Of a stretch of 64,000 bases of DNA, positions 53,026 through 61,754 are shown one piece after another (positions within the stretch are counted from its first letter, which is position 1; the number at the start of each line of letters is the position of its first letter). The stretch covers positions 1-64,000 of the forward strand of contig JALCSW010000002.1 of the NCBI GenBank assembly GCA_022653695.1. Direction: 5' to 3'. The stretch is from Bacilli bacterium. Its GTDB lineage: Bacteria > Bacillota_I > Bacilli_A > RFN20 > CAG-826. The translations under genes were made by a program, and so were the position numbers. The notes beneath the pieces were generated by a model that worked only from the letters and a program-made list of their open reading frames with translations, did not search any database and was not told the DNA's origin.

Positions 53026-55614
53026 ATGAACGAAAAAAGGAAAAAATACGTATTCGGCGGATTACTCGCCAGTTTGGCGATGGTTTTTGGGCTGATTGGC
53101 CTATCGAGCGCCGAAGCGTTTGGGGTTCGGGGCGAAACGACCGTCAAATGCTGCGTCGGCATGTATTTCGGCACCGCCTCAGGCGCTGGAACCGCCATCT
53201 CCAACGACGATTCGAGTTTCTACGCCATCAGCCAACCGCCCGATGAGTCTTTTTCCATTTCATCTTTGACTTCCACTAACGCCTATAAAGGTTCTTCTTC
53301 CGGATACGCCTTAAGGCTTTCGACCAGTTCCGCGGCGGCAAACATGACCTTCGCTTTCAATGCCGCTTATTCGATAACCAACGTTAAAATCACCGCTTGG
53401 GCTTGGAGTGGAACCGAAAACGGGAAAGCCACTTTTGCCTTGACTGGCAACGGGTCTTCAGTCAGTTTTACCGCCTCCGAATCGACCGCTCCGACTTTGA
53501 GCGACACGGAAGACGCCGGTGAAGGATATATGACGTATATGGCCGTCACGGGGTCGACCGTCTCGACCGGATTCACACTGTCTGGATTCTCCGACAACCG
53601 ATGCTACATTTCGAAAATCGTATTCACGATAAACGGGACATCGTCCGTATCGTCAAGCGTTTCATCCAGCGGTTACGATACGGGTACCTACGAACTCGTC
53701 ACCAAGTCGAGCGACATCCAACCCGGTGGCGTTTACGTTATCGGCGACGGCAAGGCGGCCGGTCCCGTTGGTTTCCTTGGCACCGCGATTTCGAACTCGT
53801 ATTACTTATCAAGCGTAACGGGCGCGGTCAACGGCGATCTTACGATGACGCCCACTTCTTCGATGGCGACGTTGATTTTGGGCGGCGAAAGCGGGGCATG
53901 GACCCTTACCCTTTCCAACGATGCCGATCGCCTCTTTTGCAACTCCCAATATCCAATGGATTTGCTGTGTGGCAGCGGCGGTTCGGCCATGACATGGGCC
54001 ATTTCTTTGGCCGACAGCGGCTACGGGGTGAGCCTTCAGAACGTGGCCACGTCATATTATGTTCGCCATGACGCTTTCTATTGGGATTGCTCATCATCCC
54101 CGCAAACCGTCTATCTGTATGTCCAAACGGGTTCCGTCGGGCAAACCCTAACCTCCTCCCTTACGGCGACGAACGTCACAGCCGGGGATGTCAATTCGTC
54201 GATAACCCTTACCGCCAGCGGATTCACGAGCGAGCCGACCTATGAGGCGACGGCGGACGACGCTTCGATCTGCAGCGCCTATGTCGATGGAACGACGCTA
54301 TATATCACGGGACTCGCCTCCGGCAGCACGAATCTCACGGTTCTCGCCACGAATGGCGAAGAAACCGCGAGCGTTCAAATCACCGTCACCGTGGCCTCTG
54401 CGGAAGGCGCTTTCGTGACCCTCGATCGTTCGACGCTGTCTCTAGTCGCCACGAAGACGCCCGGCTCGGTTACGGCCTCGAGCCACAACATCGCCGGAAC
54501 GGTTAGTTATTCGGCCGTTTCCGACTCAACATCCGTCGCGACCGCCTCAGTCAATTCGGTGACGGGCGTGGTAACGATAACCCCGTTGGCGGAGGGGACC
54601 GCGATCGTGACCGTGGTGGGAAGCAATGGCGAGGTAAGCGCCCACGCCACTTGCGCGGTAACCGTTGCGGCGGCTCCGGTTCCGACGGTTTCGTTAAGCG
54701 CTGGCGACAAGACCATCAGCCGTGGCGGCGCCGGGACCATAACGGCTACGGCCACCGGATTCGACGACGACGATTCCGTCGTCTTCACGGCCGTTTCAAG
54801 CAACACGGCCGTCTGCGCGGCCGCGACGACCAACAACGTCATAACCCTCACAGGAACCGCGGTCGGTTCGGCCACGGTCACGGTCACCGGCACATATTCG
54901 GCGGCTTCGCAAACCGCGGCCGCCACGTGCGACGTCACGGTTTTGGAGTATTCGGGCACTTCCACCCAATATGACACCTACCGCGTCAACGCCGTCAAGT
55001 CCAGCGGCGGAAGCGCCACGGTTTATGACGTTGAATGGGATTCATCGTTGGCGCGTTACGTAGCAACGGCTTACAAGACCCTTGACGATTCGACCGATTA
55101 TATCGAGCAAGCCGACGTTGCCGCTTACTTCGAAGCCTTTGGGACGTATCCGCAAAATTACCGCGACGGCAAAACGGGCGCTTTGAGCTACGGCCTCAGC
55201 GGTCGGGCCTGGTTTTCCTATGTCATGGGCTCTCACGATGGGTATGACGACAATTATGCCTATGGCATCCCGGGGCGCGTCGTCGACGGAAACGATCTTA
55301 GCGGCGGCAGTTATTACGAGTTGGATATCGGGACTCCGTCCACTAACCCCTCTTACAACAACGGGTCCTCCATCAACAGGGGCACTTACCGCGTCGTGGC
55401 GGCCCTGGGAAGTTCAACCATCCAAGAAGCCTATGCTGACAGCGACTGGTCAAGCGGCTATGCCCCCGTCTGCGTTTATACGACCGACCATTACGATTCT
55501 TTTCAAGAATACTATAATTACGCGGGCGCGTTCGGTTCTTCTTACGCGGCTGCCGGGACGGCTTCCTTTCAAGGCGCGGTCCCGACGACGGTCACATATC
55601 AGGTTTCGGAATGA
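53026..55614 (+). CDS. Secreted multidomain protein with C-terminal barnase-type RNase domain
   Basis: Start at 53026 because MNEKRKKYVFGGLLASLAMVF is a signal peptide. 862 residues: N-terminal beta domain (~40-210), a domain shared with EndA (222-367, YELVTKSS...), three Ig-like repeats (~370-645), then ~650-862. The last part matches barnase: YFEAFGTYPQNYRDGK (barnase YLQTYHKLPDNYITK), YELDIG with Glu765, Arg785-x3-Arg789, and VYTTDHYDSF with His822. These align with barnase Glu73, Arg83, Arg87 and His102. Loops are longer. It is predicted to be an extracellular guanyl-preferring ribonuclease. No barstar-like gene is seen. Confidence 0.7.
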   Translation: MNEKRKKYVFGGLLASLAMVFGLIGLSSAEAFGVRGETTVKCCVGMYFGTASGAGTAISNDDSSFYAISQPPDESFSISSLTSTNAYKGSSSGYALRLSTSSAAANMTFAFNAAYSITNVKITAWAWSGTENGKATFALTGNGSSVSFTASESTAPTLSDTEDAGEGYMTYMAVTGSTVSTGFTLSGFSDNRCYISKIVFTINGTSSVSSSVSSSGYDTGTYELVTKSSDIQPGGVYVIGDGKAAGPVGFLGTAISNSYYLSSVTGAVNGDLTMTPTSSMATLILGGESGAWTLTLSNDADRLFCNSQYPMDLLCGSGGSAMTWAISLADSGYGVSLQNVATSYYVRHDAFYWDCSSSPQTVYLYVQTGSVGQTLTSSLTATNVTAGDVNSSITLTASGFTSEPTYEATADDASICSAYVDGTTLYITGLASGSTNLTVLATNGEETASVQITVTVASAEGAFVTLDRSTLSLVATKTPGSVTASSHNIAGTVSYSAVSDSTSVATASVNSVTGVVTITPLAEGTAIVTVVGSNGEVSAHATCAVTVAAAPVPTVSLSAGDKTISRGGAGTITATATGFDDDDSVVFTAVSSNTAVCAAATTNNVITLTGTAVGSATVTVTGTYSAASQTAAATCDVTVLEYSGTSTQYDTYRVNAVKSSGGSATVYDVEWDSSLARYVATAYKTLDDSTDYIEQADVAAYFEAFGTYPQNYRDGKTGALSYGLSGRAWFSYVMGSHDGYDDNYAYGIPGRVVDGNDLSGGSYYELDIGTPSTNPSYNNGSSINRGTYRVVAALGSSTIQEAYADSDWSSGYAPVCVYTTDHYDSFQEYYNYAGAFGSSYAAAGTASFQGAVPTTVTYQVSE

Positions 55615-55922
55615 AAAGGCCGCTCAGGGATGGCTCCGGCCGGGCCAACGATTCGATCCGCACCTCTATTAAGCGTTTTGGAGTCGGCCTCATAGCCTTT
55701 TGCGACCCATACGGGAATGGCTATGGAACTTGAAACGAGACGAGACGACCATCGTTTACAAGGTTTGCCTTTCAGGAGTGCCGATTCTTCATAATTTGAT
55801 TGATTATACGGAAATAGATTAGGTTTTATCGACTAATTTTACGATATTCTTGTCACTGTCAAGGCAAAACGTTGCAATTCGGTGCAAGGCAGTGCAAGAT
55901 ATTCGCGAAGGAGGAGATGGCA
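55615..55922. other. Intergenic with phased TGCAA repeats
   Basis: 308 bases without a gene. TGCAA occurs three times at 55873, 55883 and 55893, exactly 10 bp apart, ending 25 bases before the next ATG. TTGTCA and its inverted TGTCAA flank 55850-55862. No terminator with a T-run was found after the barnase-like gene. Confidence 0.5.
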
Positions 55923-56297
55923 ATGCCAATCCATTGGCTTCAAACCAAAGACAGAGTCGGGCAAGCCTCGCTTACGAGCAAGTACATAACCCTCAACTCC
56001 GTCGCGTCCCTTCCCTTCCGGTCCGCCTACAAGGTGCAGGTTGGGGTCGACGATGGCGGGAACATCGTCATCGCCGCCCTTTCGAAGGAACGGGCGCTTC
56101 GGGGGGATCTCGATGAGGGCGCCTTACTGAACATCTTGTATCGGAAAAGCTATTCCCGCATCTGCTCAACCGAGCTTATGCGCGCAATCGCGGCGGCGAC
56201 CGGGCTTGCCCTCACGCAAGCCGCGCAGGCCTACGAGACGAGTTGGGACGAAAAAGAGGGCAATTTGACCATCATGGTCAGGAAAGGGGGGCGTTAG
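55923..56297 (+). CDS. Unknown protein, 124 residues
   Basis: Start at 55923, 8 bases after AAGGAGG (an in-frame ATG at 55917 is too close). MPIHWLQTKDRVGQASLTSKY opens a soluble alpha/beta protein with a strand-rich part (~20-55) and a helical part (~60-105), ending MVRKGGR. No family recognised. It lies 3 bases before nfeD, in the same direction, so it is likely in the NfeD/SPFH operon. Confidence 0.6.
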   Translation: MPIHWLQTKDRVGQASLTSKYITLNSVASLPFRSAYKVQVGVDDGGNIVIAALSKERALRGDLDEGALLNILYRKSYSRICSTELMRAIAAATGLALTQAAQAYETSWDEKEGNLTIMVRKGGR

Positions 56298-56300
56298 ATC

Positions 56301-56768
56301 ATGGAAAGTTGGATGTGGGTCGTGTGGCTATCCGTCTTCGTTTTGGCCCTCGTGATCGAGGCGATCGGAACCGATCTCGTTTCGATTTGGTTCGCCGCCG
56401 GGGCGCTCGTCGCGCTGATACTCTCGCTTATTCCGGACGTCGCGTGGTGGATCGAACTCATCGTCTTCCTCGTCATCTCGATCGCGACTTTGCTTTGCTT
56501 TCGCCCCATGGTTCAGCGTTTCACGCGCGGAAGGATCGTGAGCAGCAACGTCGATGAACTCAAAGGCCAAAAGGGCCGTTTGCTCGCGAGAATCGATCCT
56601 TTGCATCGGGGTTCCGTGATGCTTGGGGACCTCAGATGGACCGCGATCGCGAGCGACGAGAAGGCTTCCATCCCCGCCGGAGCCATGGTTGAGATCCTCG
56701 CCGTTTCGGGGAACAAATTAGTCGTCAAAGAGGTGGCTGAACCCACCCAAAAGGAAAACAAACAATGA
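56301..56768 (+). CDS. NfeD-like membrane protein
   Basis: 155 residues. Three N-terminal membrane helices (~5-75) and a C-terminal OB-fold domain (~85-150, LKGQKGRLLARIDPLHRGSVMLGDLRWTAIA). NfeD proteins pair with SPFH proteins in membrane microdomains. It overlaps the SPFH gene by 4 bases (ATGA). Confidence 0.85.
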   Translation: MESWMWVVWLSVFVLALVIEAIGTDLVSIWFAAGALVALILSLIPDVAWWIELIVFLVISIATLLCFRPMVQRFTRGRIVSSNVDELKGQKGRLLARIDPLHRGSVMLGDLRWTAIASDEKASIPAGAMVEILAVSGNKLVVKEVAEPTQKENKQ

Positions 56769-57757
56769 ACAATTTCGGTTTCGTCGCCCTCCTTAGCGAA
56801 GGCGGCAGCATCGCCATCAGCGTCGTCTCGGCCGTCGTTTTTCTCCTGCTGATTATTTGCGTGTGCAACATCCGGGTGATCCGTCAGACCGAGAAGGCCA
56901 TCGTCGAACGGATGGGGGCCTTCCATACGACTTGGGGGGTCGGCATCCATTTTCTCATTCCCTTTGTCGACCGGGTCGCCCACCGGATCTCCATGAAGGA
57001 GCAGGTCAAGGATTTCGAGCCTCAGTCGGTCATCACGAAGGATAACGTCACGATGCAGATCGACACCGTCATCTTTTTCCAGGTGACCGATCCGAAGCTC
57101 TACGCCTATGGCGTCGAGAACCCGATCGAGGCCATCGAGTACCTGTCGGCCACGACGCTTCGCAACATCATCGGCGACCTCGATTTGGATGGCACGCTCA
57201 CCTCGCGCGACATCATCAACAACAAAATGCGCAACATCCTCGACACGGCGACCGATCCGTGGGGCATCAAGGTCAACCGCGTGGAGGTGAAGAACATCCT
57301 CCCGCCGCAGGACATCCGCGACGCCATGGAGCGTCAGATGAGGGCCGAACGGGAGAAACGGGAGAAAATCCTGCTCGCGGAAGGCGAGAAGCAATCGGCG
57401 ATCCTCATCGCCCAGGGCAAAAAGGAATCGGCCATCCTCAACGCCGACGCCGCCAAGCAATCGGCCATCCTTGAGGCGGAAGGGCAAGCCGAGTCGCTTC
57501 GCGACACCAAAGCCGCGGAGGCCGACGGCATCAAGATGATCCGCCAAGCCGAGATGCAGGGCCTTAAGGACCTCAAGGCCGCCCAGGCCGACCCCGCCGT
57601 CCTGACGCTCCGCTACTATGAGGCCTTGGCCAAGGTGGCGGATGGGAAGGCTACCAAGATCATCCTCCCGAGCGATATGGGCAAACTCGGGGCGACCGCG
57701 GCGGCGATCGCCGAGGTAGTGAAGGATCCCAAAGCGAGTCAAGAGACGAAGAAGTGA
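56765..57757 (+). CDS. SPFH/stomatin-like membrane protein (QmcA type)
   Basis: 330 residues. One N-terminal membrane helix (~15-38), the SPFH domain (~45-210, EKAIVERMGAFHTTWGVGIHFLIPF...), then an Ala/Glu-rich coiled coil (~200-290) with imperfect repeats (QSAILIAQGKKESAILNADAAK). Such proteins oligomerise into ring-like scaffolds in membrane microdomains. Partner: the NfeD protein upstream. Confidence 0.92.
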   Translation: MNNFGFVALLSEGGSIAISVVSAVVFLLLIICVCNIRVIRQTEKAIVERMGAFHTTWGVGIHFLIPFVDRVAHRISMKEQVKDFEPQSVITKDNVTMQIDTVIFFQVTDPKLYAYGVENPIEAIEYLSATTLRNIIGDLDLDGTLTSRDIINNKMRNILDTATDPWGIKVNRVEVKNILPPQDIRDAMERQMRAEREKREKILLAEGEKQSAILIAQGKKESAILNADAAKQSAILEAEGQAESLRDTKAAEADGIKMIRQAEMQGLKDLKAAQADPAVLTLRYYEALAKVADGKATKIILPSDMGKLGATAAAIAEVVKDPKASQETKK

Positions 57758-57766
57758 CATGGCGTG

Positions 57767-57799
57767 GGGGCCTCGCGACGAACGAGGCCCCTTTTTCTT
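57767..57799 (+). terminator. Rho-independent terminator
   Basis: GGGGCCTCG (57767-57775) and CGAGGCCCC (57783-57791) form a perfect 9-bp stem with a 7-nt loop, then TTTTTCTTT. Confidence 0.92.
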
Positions 57800-57802
57800 T
57801 GC

Positions 57803-58056
57803 TTGAGAAACGGAAGGGCAATCCCTATAATGACGTTGCCGATGAAGGAAGAGGGATCGCCATCCCCCGCCAAGAGAGACCCGTTACGAGGATGAGACGC
57901 GGGGGCGGGAAGGCGTGAGTCGCTTCTTGAGGCCGAGGGGAGACCCTCCGCCGGCCGCGTTAAGGCCCACGAGAGCCTAGGGAAACCTAGGAAGCAGGGT
58001 GGTACCGCGCGCCGCGTCCCTATCAGGGAGGCGGTTTTTATTTTGGAGGGCCTCAT
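57803..58056 (+). promoter_or_regulatory. valS promoter and T-box leader
   Basis: TTGAGA (57803-57808) and TATAAT (57826-57831) are 17 bp apart. The leader ends with the T-box consensus AGGGTGGTACCGCG (57996-58009), followed by a terminator hairpin and T-run (about 58014-58042) before the valS start. Uncharged tRNA-Val is expected to stabilise the antiterminator. A GTC triplet at 57919-57921 is a candidate specifier; folding is needed to confirm. Confidence 0.88.
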
Positions 58057-60645
58057 ATGCTCGAGAAACATTACGATCACGCGAAGGTTGAGGAGGGCAA
58101 ATACGATAAATGGGTTAAAGCCGGCTATTTCACGGCGGGCGATCTCAGCAAAAAGCCGTTTTCCGTCGTCATTCCGCCCCCCAATGTTACCGGAAAGCTC
58201 CATCTTGGGCACGTCATGGACACGATTCCCGACGACATCGTCTGCCGCTACAAGAGAATGAAGGGTTACGACGTCCTGTGGGTTCCCGGCATGGACCACG
58301 CGGGGATCGCGACGCAAGCCAAGGTGGAAGGGAAGCTTCGCGAGAAGGGCCTTTCCCGTTACGACCTAGGGCGTGAAGGCTTCCTCAAGGAAGTTTGGAA
58401 CTGGAAGGACGAATACGCGAAAACCATCCATGCCCAGTGGGCCAAGCTCGGCCTTTCCCTCGATTATTCCCGCGAGAGGTTCACGCTTGACGAGGGGCTG
58501 AGCAAAGCCGTCCGCCACGTTTTCGTGACTTTGTATAACGAGGGGCTCCTCTATCGGGGCGAAAGGATCATCAACTGGGATCCGGAACTCAAAACCGCCC
58601 TCAGCAACATCGAAGTCGTCCATCGCGACGACGAGGGCGAGTTCTTTTATTTCAAATACGACGTCGTCGGGTCTTGCCGATCGATCATCGTCGCGACCAC
58701 GCGGCCCGAAACGATGTTCGGGGACACGGCCGTGTTCGTCAACCCCAAGGACAAACGCTACAAGGGTTTGGTCGGGAAAAAAGTCATAAATCCGGCCAAC
58801 GGGGACGAGCTTCCGCTCATGGGGGACCCTTACGTCGACGTCGGTTTCGGCACCGGCGCCATGAAATGCACCCCGGCCCACGACCCAAACGACTTCGCTT
58901 TGGCCAAAAAATACGGTTTCCCCTTCATAAAGGTCCTCGACGAGACCGCCCATATGAACGCGAAAGCGGGCAAATACGCGGGAATGGGCCGCTACGAATG
59001 CCGCAAGGCCCTCGTCGCGGAAATCAAAAGGAACGGCCACCTCGACCACATCGAAAAGTTCGTCCACTCCGTCGGCCACAGCGAGCGCAGCGGCGCGGTC
59101 GTCGAACCGATGCTCTCCAAGCAATGGTTCGTGCGGATGAAGCCCCTCGCCGCGAAAGTCCTCGAAGCGCAAAAAGGCGAAGGGAAAGTCGAGTTTATCC
59201 CGAAGGCTTTCGAGAAGACCCTCGAGCGGTGGATGGGGAACTGCGAGGATTGGTGCGTTTCCCGCCAGCTTTGGTGGGGGCACCGGATCCCGGCCTATTA
59301 CGACAAAAAGACGGGCGAGGTCCTGGTTTCGGAAGCGGAACCCGACATGGATAAGTACCGCCAGGACGAGGACGTCCTCGACACATGGTTTTCCAGCGGG
59401 TTGTGGCCTTTCGCCACGATGGGCTGGCCCGACACGGAGGCCCAGGACTACAAACGCTACTTCCCGACGAGCCTTCTCGTCACGGGCTACGACATCATCT
59501 TCTTCTGGGTGGCCCGGATGGATTTCCAGTCTCTCCATTTCACGGGCCGTCCGCCGTTCAGGCAATGCCTGATCCATGGCCTTATCCGCGATGAGCAGGG
59601 CAGAAAGATGAGCAAGAGCCTTGGCAACGGCATCGACCCGCTTGAGGTCATCGCCAAACACGGGGTTGACGCGTTGCGCTATTTCGTCACGACCAACAGC
59701 ACCCCCGGGCAGGACATGCGCTACAGCGAGGAGAAAGTCGTCGCCGCGGAGAATTACCTCAACAAAATCTGGAACGCCACCCGCTACGTGGAGGGCGTCC
59801 TCGGAGACGGCTATAAGCCCGCCAAGTTGGACAAAAAAGGGTTAGGGACGCTCGATTTGGCCATCCTCGACCGCTTGGAGAGGACCATCAAATCCGTTTC
59901 CGCCAAGATGGAACGCTACCAATTCGGCCAAGCCTCATCGATCCTTTACGACTTCGTCTATGACGATTTCTGCGGTTCCTATCTCGAAATGAGCAAAGTG
60001 ACCCTCGGTCAGGGCGGAGCGGCCGCCGCGGCCAGCAAAGCCACCTTATTCAAAGTCGCGCGCGACGTCATCCTCATGATTTACCCTTACGCCCCCTTCG
60101 TCGGCGAGGAGATGTACCTCTCTTTGCCGGAGCACAAGGACAGCGTCTGCCTCGAGAGCTATCCGGAGTTCGATAAGAGTCTCCTTTCTCCGCGCGCCGT
60201 CTCATCCTTCCGTCTCCTGCAGGCGATGATCAAGGATATCAGGAACTACAAGAGCGAGGCCGGGCTGGCCCCCAACGCCCCCGTCGACCTTCTCATCGCC
60301 CCGAAGGAGCCGTTTCGGGGCTTCGCCGCCTATCTTTCGCGCTTCACGTTCGCGAAAGAGGTGGCTTTTGCGAAGGATATCGATAGCCAAGGCGGCCATC
60401 CGTTCCTTTATCCGGGTTACGCCCTTTCCCTTAAGGAAGCCGTCAGCGAGGCTGATTTGCGGAAACGGCTCGAAGAGCGAAAAGCTTCCCTTGCCTTTGA
60501 GGTCAGCAGAAGCTCCAAGATGCTTTCGAACCCTGGCTTCGTCGCCAAAGCCCCGAAGGAGAAAGTCGCCGCAGAGCGCGAAAAACTCGCCAAAAATCAG
60601 TCATTGCTTGAAGAGGTCGATGAGCATTTGTCCGCCCTCAAATAG
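58057..60645 (+). CDS. valS: Valyl-tRNA synthetase
   Basis: 862 residues, class I. HIGH-type motif PPNVTGKLHLGH (~41-52), editing domain (~190-340), KMSKS in GRKMSKSLGN (~517), anticodon-binding domain and C-terminal coiled coil (~800-862). It charges tRNA-Val. Controlled by the T-box upstream. Confidence 0.97.
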   Translation: MLEKHYDHAKVEEGKYDKWVKAGYFTAGDLSKKPFSVVIPPPNVTGKLHLGHVMDTIPDDIVCRYKRMKGYDVLWVPGMDHAGIATQAKVEGKLREKGLSRYDLGREGFLKEVWNWKDEYAKTIHAQWAKLGLSLDYSRERFTLDEGLSKAVRHVFVTLYNEGLLYRGERIINWDPELKTALSNIEVVHRDDEGEFFYFKYDVVGSCRSIIVATTRPETMFGDTAVFVNPKDKRYKGLVGKKVINPANGDELPLMGDPYVDVGFGTGAMKCTPAHDPNDFALAKKYGFPFIKVLDETAHMNAKAGKYAGMGRYECRKALVAEIKRNGHLDHIEKFVHSVGHSERSGAVVEPMLSKQWFVRMKPLAAKVLEAQKGEGKVEFIPKAFEKTLERWMGNCEDWCVSRQLWWGHRIPAYYDKKTGEVLVSEAEPDMDKYRQDEDVLDTWFSSGLWPFATMGWPDTEAQDYKRYFPTSLLVTGYDIIFFWVARMDFQSLHFTGRPPFRQCLIHGLIRDEQGRKMSKSLGNGIDPLEVIAKHGVDALRYFVTTNSTPGQDMRYSEEKVVAAENYLNKIWNATRYVEGVLGDGYKPAKLDKKGLGTLDLAILDRLERTIKSVSAKMERYQFGQASSILYDFVYDDFCGSYLEMSKVTLGQGGAAAAASKATLFKVARDVILMIYPYAPFVGEEMYLSLPEHKDSVCLESYPEFDKSLLSPRAVSSFRLLQAMIKDIRNYKSEAGLAPNAPVDLLIAPKEPFRGFAAYLSRFTFAKEVAFAKDIDSQGGHPFLYPGYALSLKEAVSEADLRKRLEERKASLAFEVSRSSKMLSNPGFVAKAPKEKVAAEREKLAKNQSLLEEVDEHLSALK

Positions 60646-60701
60646 GCGCTTGTCGGTACCATTTCGCTTTTTCCACCTATCTTGTGGTAGGAGGGTTTTG
60701 C

Positions 60702-60887
60702 ATGGAATCGATTCCGTTGTCGGAGGAAGAAATGAGGGCGCATGTCCCCGGGGAGGCGCTGACCCTGGCCGCCGTCTTGGCGGTTCTCGCCATCGCCTTG
60801 CTCGCGATCGTGGCGTACAAGATTTGGTCGAGCGAGGGCGGCGGAAGCGCCAAATTGCCGGGTGGGTGGCAGTTTACCTGGAAATGA
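60702..60887 (+). CDS. Small membrane peptide with leader-like N-terminus
   Basis: 61 residues with a strong AGGAGGG site 6 bases upstream. PLSEEEMRAHVPGEA (residues 5-19) resembles a double-glycine-type leader (LSxxEL...). A hydrophobic helix (~20-44) and a short tail (SEGGGSAKLPGGWQFTWK) follow. Its stop overlaps the radC ATG. No family can be fixed. A bacteriocin-like peptide is one possibility, a single-pass membrane regulator another. Confidence 0.55.
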   Translation: MESIPLSEEEMRAHVPGEALTLAAVLAVLAIALLAIVAYKIWSSEGGGSAKLPGGWQFTWK

Positions 60888-61549
60888 GGTTTCGGGACCT
60901 CTCGCCTGAGCGTCGGCCCCGAGAAAAGGCCGTTTCGGAGGGCCTGAGTTCCCTTAGCGACGAAGAGCTTCTGGCGCTTCTGCTGGGGAAAGGGACCAAC
61001 GGGCGTAACGCGGTGGAGGTGGCCCATGAGTTGCTGGATTCTTTTGGGGGCCTTAAGCGGATGGGGTCGAGGCCATGGCGATCGTACGAGGGCACTCCCG
61101 GGGTCGGGATGGCCAAAGCCCTTTCCCTGGGCGCCCTTTGCGAGTTGTCGCGGCGGATCGCCCTCCCGGATTTGGGCCCGAAGCCAAAGCTTGACGGCGA
61201 GTCCCTTTTCAAGCGTTACCACGCCCTTTTCGGCGGCGACCCGCGAGAGCGCCTCGCGCTTTTGGAGCTCGATAGGCAAGGCTTCCTGATCAAGGAGGAG
61301 CTGATGTACGAAGGGACGGCCTCGGGGGTGACTTTGAATCCCGCGGAAATCGTGAAGGAACTCGCCCAGAGCGGAGCCGCTTCCTTTTACCTCATCCACA
61401 ATCACCCTTCGGGGATCGCGGCCCCTTCGGAAAAGGAAACCGCGGCGACTTACCGTCTCAAGGAGGAGTGCCGGAAACTCGATATCGTGATGAGGGATCA
61501 CCTCATCATCGGCGCGACCGGCTATTTCTCGTTTCTCGAGGGCCATTAA
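60884..61549 (+). CDS. radC: RadC/JAB-domain protein
   Basis: Start at 60884 (MRFRDLSPERRPREK), in ATGA overlap; the longer frame crosses valS. 221 residues. A helix-hairpin-helix-like region (LSSLSDEELLALLLGKG...PGVGMAKALSL) and the JAMM/MPN domain with IHNHPSG (His172, His174) and PSEKE, where the usual Asp ligand position has Glu. The role of RadC is not settled; it is no longer considered a dedicated repair enzyme. Confidence 0.9.
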   Translation: MRFRDLSPERRPREKAVSEGLSSLSDEELLALLLGKGTNGRNAVEVAHELLDSFGGLKRMGSRPWRSYEGTPGVGMAKALSLGALCELSRRIALPDLGPKPKLDGESLFKRYHALFGGDPRERLALLELDRQGFLIKEELMYEGTASGVTLNPAEIVKELAQSGAASFYLIHNHPSGIAAPSEKETAATYRLKEECRKLDIVMRDHLIIGATGYFSFLEGH

Positions 61550-61632
61550 ACCGTTTTTTCGCCTTTTTCGGTCCCATCGGGCGATGGGCGAAACCGCGTT
61601 TGGGCACTTTTCGCTTCCTTTGCGCGCGTGAA

Positions 61633-61754
61633 GTGATATATTTATCACGTTGTCGCCCTCCTATGGGGCCCCAACCGCATCTTCCGGGCGTCCAACTAAC
61701 CCTTTGAGGGTTGGCCCCACGAGCGAGTCAATAGGTCAAAGGAGGAAAATGAAC
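61633..61754 (+). promoter_or_regulatory. rplU promoter and putative L21 leader
   Basis: TATATT (61637-61642) is a likely -10, lying within an inverted repeat GTGATA (61633-61638)/TATCAC (61643-61648). The leader can form a long stem: GGGGCC..AACC (about 61665-61676) with GGTTGGCCCC (about 61708-61717). Autoregulatory L21 leaders precede rplU in Firmicutes; the structure here is not verified. AAAGGAGG follows. Confidence 0.45.

Noticed and set aside
57919-57921. GTC as proven T-box specifier codon
   Set aside because: Stem I could not be folded with confidence by eye; kept only as a candidate in the T-box entry.
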